Assembly: GCF_018500185.1 (NCBI RefSeq)
Contig: NZ_JAHBGI010000007.1
Coordinates: 124,001-188,000, forward strand
Reading direction: 5' to 3'
Length of the DNA: 64,000 nt
Source of the DNA: Litoribacter ruber
GTDB taxonomy: Bacteria > Bacteroidota > Bacteroidia > Cytophagales > Cyclobacteriaceae
The position numbers were made by a program, and so were the translations under genes. Below the pieces are notes generated by a model that was not told where the DNA came from, searched no databases, and saw only the letters and a list, made by a program, of their open reading frames with translations. This document shows, piece after piece, positions 59,904-64,000 of the stretch; the stretch's first letter is position 1, and every line of letters starts with the position of its first letter.

Positions 59904-61688
59904 TCACAAAAAACTCGGCCTATCAAGCTTGATGCCTATACGGTAGGCAGCGTTCATCAGTCCCACGTGGCTGTAGGCCTGGGGGAAGTTGCCCCATTGG
60001 GAACCGCTTTTTTGGTCCACATCCTCGGAGAAGAGTTTGAGGTGGTTGCAATATTTAATTAACGTCTCAAATCCTTCGATGGCTTCGTCCAGCCTATTTA
60101 CACAAGCCAGGGCCTCGATGTACCAGAAAGCGCAGATCAGGAAGGTGGTCTCAGGCTTGCCGAAGTCGTCCTCATGCTTGTATCGATAAAAGAGGAAGTC
60201 CTTTGCCAAAAGCTCTTTTTCCAATTGCTTAAGATGGTTATTAGCCCTTTCTATGTCATTGCCAAAATAACCCATGTTAATCATCTTGAGCGTACTGGCA
60301 TCCATATGCTTTACACCCACCGCCTGGGCGTAGGCCTTTAGTTCAGGGACATAGCAAGACTCTATTTTTTTGATGGCCCTGTCACGAAGTGATTCAGCTT
60401 GCTTTCTCAAACTCACATCCTCCAGTCTGTTGGCAATTTTGATTCCCGCACTTGCCCCGGCCCAGTGGAAGAGAAAGGTATAGCAGTGCTCCTGCTTGAG
60501 GTTTCTGAATTCCCACAGCCCAGCATCCGGCTCATCCATGGTCTCATCGATGCGGTCAAGGAGGGTTTTGATCATCGGCCTGGAGTGGCTTTTCTCTGAT
60601 TCAATAAACCGTTTGTCAGCATACAGCGGCAGCAAACTAACTAGGACTTGCCCATATAAATCGTTTTGAATGTGGGTGTAAGCCTGATTTCCGAATCTTA
60701 CAGGCTGGTTTCCTTTATAGCCTTCCAGGTCATGGATGATCTCTGTGAGTTTGGCTTCCCCGGTTACCGAATACAGGGGTTGATACCTGCCGTTGGAGTT
60801 GGTAGCCAGGTTTTGGATGTATTCAAAGTATTTTTCAAGCTCCTCAAAGTGGCCGATATTGTTGAAGGCATTTAAGGTATAATAACTGTCCCTAATCCAG
60901 CAATAGCGGTAATCCCAGTTTCGGGTACTGCCTGGCGATTCGGGAAGACTCGTGGTGGAGGCAGCAATAATAGCCCCCGTGTCCTCAAACTGATGGATTT
61001 TAAGAATCAACAAGGAGCGAAGGACGTAGTCTTGGTGAAAATTTGTGATGCTGGTAGATTTCAGCCATTCCCTCCAATAGGCGGTGGTGGACTGGAGAAA
61101 ATCTTCAGCGGTAACCTCAATTGGGGCTTCCAAGGGTCTTCCATAGGTAAAAACCAGATAGATTGGACGCTGGAGCATGAAGCTTTTTTCCTCAACCACA
61201 TAATTGAGAGAGGCATTGGTGGTCAGCCTGATCTCCTGTTCCACGCCCATATAGCGGATATGGTTGCTCCCGAGGGTGGGAACGAGTTTCTTTTTTCCGT
61301 GTTCGGCCCTGGGCTGACATTTGATTTTTACTTTTGGTTCGCCTCTTACCCTTTCCACTTTTCTTACTACCATCAGGGGTTTGTAGTAGCGTCCATAGTT
61401 TCTGAATCGCGGAGCAAAGTCAGTCACCTTATAGGCATGTTCACCGTTGTATGAAATGGTTGTTTCTAATATATTGGTATTTTCTCGGTATCGTTGTTCG
61501 GAAGAGTATTCTTCCGATTCGGGAAGGATGCTGAATTCGCCACCTTTTTCCTTATCCAGCATGGAGCCGAATACAAAATCGCTATCAAATCGGGGAAAGC
61601 ATAGCCAGCTGATATTGGTGTTTTTTTCGATATGGGCTAAATAGGCGCAGTTTCCGATCAGGCCACTGCCATAGGTGTGTTTGTCCAT
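59904..61688 (-). CDS. GH15-family glycosidase (trehalase or glucoamylase type)
   Basis: A 594-residue cytoplasmic enzyme without signal peptide. The N-terminal beta-sandwich (about 1-200) begins GLIGNCAYLAHI; the (alpha/alpha)6 barrel holds RNWDYRYCWIRDSYYTL (256-272), the likely general acid Glu393 in GLWEFRN and the likely base Glu513 in KPETTFLICAFW. Actinobacterial GH15 enzymes of this layout are trehalases. Its cytoplasmic location and its position opposite the trehalose synthase/phosphatase favour trehalose as substrate here; maltose or glycogen fragments remain possible. Confidence 0.9.
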   Translation of the reverse strand: MDKHTYGSGLIGNCAYLAHIEKNTNISWLCFPRFDSDFVFGSMLDKEKGGEFSILPESEEYSSEQRYRENTNILETTISYNGEHAYKVTDFAPRFRNYGRYYKPLMVVRKVERVRGEPKVKIKCQPRAEHGKKKLVPTLGSNHIRYMGVEQEIRLTTNASLNYVVEEKSFMLQRPIYLVFTYGRPLEAPIEVTAEDFLQSTTAYWREWLKSTSITNFHQDYVLRSLLILKIHQFEDTGAIIAASTTSLPESPGSTRNWDYRYCWIRDSYYTLNAFNNIGHFEELEKYFEYIQNLATNSNGRYQPLYSVTGEAKLTEIIHDLEGYKGNQPVRFGNQAYTHIQNDLYGQVLVSLLPLYADKRFIESEKSHSRPMIKTLLDRIDETMDEPDAGLWEFRNLKQEHCYTFLFHWAGASAGIKIANRLEDVSLRKQAESLRDRAIKKIESCYVPELKAYAQAVGVKHMDASTLKMINMGYFGNDIERANNHLKQLEKELLAKDFLFYRYKHEDDFGKPETTFLICAFWYIEALACVNRLDEAIEGFETLIKYCNHLKLFSEDVDQKSGSQWGNFPQAYSHVGLMNAAYRIGIKLDRPSFL

Positions 61689-61857
61689 AAAACTAGTCTT
61701 AAATAGGTTTTAGGTTCGAGCAAATTTTGGGCATGGTTCTTAATCTGGGTGAAAATAGAATGTAGTACCACACTTTAATAATCAAAATCACGGGTATGTG
61801 TTCAAAAAACAAACCATTTTTGATGTGAGGGGTGTGAAGTAAGCAGTTATTGAGAAG

Positions 61858-61925
61858 CCGAAGAGGTGCAGTGGGCACAAGATTTAATTTTCACCGCAAA
61901 GGTCGCTGAGGGACGCAAAGATGGA
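61858..61925. repeat. Degenerate copy of the 59.8-kb palindrome
   Basis: GCCGAAGAGGTGCAGTGGGC followed by ACAAGATTTAATTTT parallels the left arm of the hairpin at 59787 (CCGCCAGAGGCGTAGCGGGC followed by ACAGAGAAAAATTTT). The right part, TCACCGCAAAGG...GGGACGCAAAG, adds a CGCAAAG motif. It lies in the 404-bp gap 61689-62092, which otherwise shows no gene. Confidence 0.55.
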
Positions 61926-62092
61926 GTTAAAAGTGATAGGTACACTTTACGATAGCAATGGGCTTCAGTCTTTCATTTACCAATTATTCCAAGGCTATAT
62001 AATAATTTAGAAGTTATGGCTATATTTACTAAGTTTCGGGACTATTTGGAATAAAATCCCGGGAATACTATTCAAACTAATACAGTATAACT

Positions 62093-62662
62093 ATGAAAAA
62101 ATCTAACATTCTGTTTATTGCCTTAATGCTCTTGGGCTCCAGCCTTGTAGTAAGTTGCGGGGAGAGAAGCAATGAGACCGAAAGGGATGGTGAAGATGAG
62201 ATTGTGGAAGATAGAAGGGAAGAAAGAGCCAGTCCATTGAGAACGGCCGAGGGTACGGTGAACAACCGGGAGATCCGCGTGCAATATGGTGCTCCGTCTG
62301 TGAAAAACAGAACGATCTGGGGAGATATCGCCCCGTATGATGAGGTGTGGCGTACGGGTGCCAACGAAGCCACGCATGTTGAATTCAAAGAAGAGGTTCA
62401 AGTGGAGGGTAAAAGCCTTCCAGCTGGAAAGTATTCTATTTTTACCATCCCTAAGCAACAGGGGCCATGGACAGTGATTTTTAATTCTGAATGGGATTTG
62501 GAGCACGGCCACTTCCAGTATAAGGAAGAAAATGACGTGTTGCGGGTACAGGTAAGTCCCCAGTGGGAGGATGACTCCCAGGAGCAGCTTGTCATCAAGG
62601 TAGAGGAACCGGGAATTGTCATCAGATGGGAAAAGCTGAGACTTCCAATCAAGGTAAGTTAA
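62093..62662 (+). CDS. DUF2911-family lipoprotein
   Basis: A 189-residue lipoprotein: signal peptide and lipobox (LVVSC, Cys22), an acidic/basic charged linker (ERDGEDEIVEDRREE), then the DUF2911 domain with VQYGAPSVKNRTIWGDIAPYDEVWRTGANEATHVEF and LPAGKYSIFTIPKQQGPWTVIFN. The family is common in Bacteroidota, is beta-rich and has no established function. Single gene with its own terminator. Confidence 0.92.
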   Translation: MKKSNILFIALMLLGSSLVVSCGERSNETERDGEDEIVEDRREERASPLRTAEGTVNNREIRVQYGAPSVKNRTIWGDIAPYDEVWRTGANEATHVEFKEEVQVEGKSLPAGKYSIFTIPKQQGPWTVIFNSEWDLEHGHFQYKEENDVLRVQVSPQWEDDSQEQLVIKVEEPGIVIRWEKLRLPIKVS

Positions 62663-62665
62663 ACC

Positions 62666-62688
62666 AAAGAGGCTTCGGCCTCTTTTTT
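62666..62688 (+). terminator. Intrinsic terminator with UUCG tetraloop
   Basis: AAAGAGGC-TTCG-GCCTCTTT (62666-62685), then more T: a perfect 8-bp stem with the very stable UUCG loop. Confidence 0.92.
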
Positions 62689-62754
62689 CATTTTTGCACG
62701 CTCCTTATTGAAATTATCATTTAATACCTTAAATTGGTTCCTGCATCCAATATA

Positions 62755-62904
62755 GGATGAAAAATGGTCACGAAGGTCACAAAGTTTTAATGAAGTAGCA
62801 CAAAGTGGACCGAAAAAAAGGACTTCTTTGAAACAAAAACAGGTAAAATAAGGCGTGAAGACATCGGTCATCCGACATCCGACATCAGTCTTCCTACATC
62901 CGCC
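62755..62904. repeat. Degenerate repeat region
   Basis: GGTCACGAAGGTCACAAAG (62766-62784) resembles the GGTCACAGGG part of the 57.2-kb element, and 62861-62904 holds CATCCGACATCCGACATC-type short tandem repeats similar to the CGGTCT arms elsewhere. It fills the 267-bp gap before the acylase gene. Confidence 0.5.
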
Positions 62905-62929
62905 ACCCAAACATCGTAAATACTATTTA

Positions 62930-64000
62930 ATGAAATACATAGCTTTTTTAATTTCACTGATCATCACCCTGGTTTTGGCCGTGGCTTTGGCCATCAGTAT
63001 AGGGCAGACACCGCCCCTGGGCAGGCTTTTAGATCCCTACCACGGAGTGTGGCAGAATACTTATTCCGAGGATTATAGCAAAGACAATGAATTTAAAATT
63101 GCCGGGCTTTCTGCCCAAGTAGAGATAAAGTACGATACCAATCTAATCCCGCACATTTTTGCCCAAAATGAAGAGGACCTCTTCAGGGCTCAAGGTTTTG
63201 TAACGGCCCAGCACCGCCTTTGGCAAATGGAGTTTCAGACCATGGCTGCTGCAGGAAGGGTATCTGAAATTGTGGGCAGTGCAGCCCTGGATTTTGACAG
63301 GATGCAGCGGAGAAAAGGGCTGGGCTTTGGTGCCGAGGAAGGCCTGCAATACATCAGGGGAACTGATCCTGAAACTTTCAGCCTAATGGAAGCCTATGCT
63401 GATGGGGTAAATCAATACATCAATAGCCTTTCTTATCGAAATTTGCCTGTTGAGTACAAGATCCTCAATTATAGACCCGAGCCTTGGACTGTCTACAAAA
63501 CTGCCTTATTTCTTAAATATATGGCGGATATGCTGGTGGGAGATAAGGATTTGGAATACACCAACCTACGCAAGCTCATAGGAGAAGAGCTGATGGCAGA
63601 ACTTTATCCTGACTTTCCGGAGGATAATGACCCGGTAATCGAGCCTAATCGAAGATGGGATTTTACGCCTCTGCCAATAAATAGACCGGACAATATAGTA
63701 TACCCCGATGAAGAAATCTTGATTGACCCCATGCCAGCGCCTGAAGAGGGCGTGGGATCCAACAATTGGGCTGTGGCCGGATCAAAAACCCAAAACGGAC
63801 ATCCGATCCTTGCCAATGATCCCCACCTAAATCTAAATTTGCCATCTTTATGGTACATCATTCAATTGTCCACGCCGGAGTATTCGGTGAAGGGCGCCTC
63901 TCTGCCAGGTGCCTTGGGGGTGATTTCAGGGTTTAATGAAAATATTGCCTGGGGTGTGACCAACGCCACCCGGGATGTAAGAGATTGGTATAGTATAAAT
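62930..64000 (+). CDS. Penicillin-acylase-family N-terminal nucleophile hydrolase (3' end outside window)
   Basis: I translated this frame by hand from the ATG at 62930; 357 codons are visible before the window ends. A membrane anchor or signal sequence lies at 3-25. The alpha-chain part has LIPHIFAQNEEDLFRAQGFVTAQHRLWQM, the family hallmark, and the beta-chain begins at Ser277 in GVGSNNWAVAG, the self-cleavage site and nucleophile. DPHLNLNLPSLWY and GVISGFNENIAWGVTN follow. Members are periplasmic amidases that cleave acyl side chains of beta-lactams, acyl-homoserine lactones (quorum quenching) or other amides; the substrate is unknown. Confidence 0.92.
   Translation, partial: MKYIAFLISLIITLVLAVALAISIGQTPPLGRLLDPYHGVWQNTYSEDYSKDNEFKIAGLSAQVEIKYDTNLIPHIFAQNEEDLFRAQGFVTAQHRLWQMEFQTMAAAGRVSEIVGSAALDFDRMQRRKGLGFGAEEGLQYIRGTDPETFSLMEAYADGVNQYINSLSYRNLPVEYKILNYRPEPWTVYKTALFLKYMADMLVGDKDLEYTNLRKLIGEELMAELYPDFPEDNDPVIEPNRRWDFTPLPINRPDNIVYPDEEILIDPMPAPEEGVGSNNWAVAGSKTQNGHPILANDPHLNLNLPSLWYIIQLSTPEYSVKGASLPGALGVISGFNENIAWGVTNATRDVRDWYSIN

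Overview
The window is chromosomal DNA of a Bacteroidota bacterium, most likely of the order Cytophagales (Cyclobacteriaceae-like). The evidence is two SusC/SusD pairs, a PorE-like OmpA protein, many small Bacteroidota-type lipoproteins ending in a lipobox Cys, weak Shine-Dalgarno signals, and a perfect Bacteroidota promoter (TTTG-N20-TATATTTG) before pyrR. The species call is inference from gene content. I see no rRNA, tRNA, CRISPR array, phage or insertion sequence.

Layout. 0-6.4 kb: SixA-like phosphatase (cut by the window edge), cold-shock protein, outer-membrane barrel, YiiX-like lipoprotein, a PolX with a degenerate polymerase site, EVE-domain protein, unknown exported protein. 6.4-19.8 kb: a polysaccharide utilisation locus read leftward, SusC > SusD > GH92 alpha-mannosidase-like enzyme > ROK sugar kinase > MFS sugar importer > LacI regulator, with a terminator-like hairpin between susD and GH92. 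Divergent from it is a GMC flavin dehydrogenase plus a Tat-lipoprotein partner. Three copies of a CTAAAA-N2-TTTTAG-type palindrome sit in the shared 458-bp intergenic region. The likely logic is binding and import of a mannose-containing glycan at the outer membrane, periplasmic trimming, sugar uptake, phosphorylation and LacI control, with a possible oxidative branch.

19.9-29.4 kb: pyrR-pyrB, a CBS-domain cysteine/cystathionine synthase, a hybrid histidine kinase (with HPt) facing a sigma-54-type response regulator, three small envelope proteins, and plsC. 29.6-44.5 kb: an enlarged amidophosphoribosyltransferase, a lone receiver protein with an ATP-grasp-like partner, TauE/SafE, M42 peptidase, ACP phosphodiesterase-like protein, UPF1-like helicase, IMPase-like/Nudix pair, PPOX-like protein, DUF4924, DUF922, lepA. 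44.5-50.8 kb: four-helix-bundle protein among repeats, folD, a methyltransferase behind an 11-bp tandem repeat, SDR, queE and the PorE-like protein.

50.8-57.1 kb: a second SusC/SusD locus with a lipoprotein and an exported protein but no visible glycosidase. 57.1-64 kb: a trehalose-6-phosphate synthase/phosphatase fusion convergent with a GH15 (trehalase or glucoamylase) enzyme, a DUF2911 lipoprotein and a penicillin-acylase-family hydrolase cut by the window end. The intergenic stretches here and at 42 and 45 kb carry one family of decayed palindromic repeats with GACCGAAGAC-like ends and CTCTGCGCCTCTGCGGTT-like cores.

Points most worth a second look: the dehydrogenase/PUL divergon with its palindromes, the catalytically degenerate PolX, the dispersed repeat family, and a CCTG-N8-CAGG dyad shared by the pyr promoter and the region before the amidophosphoribosyltransferase.
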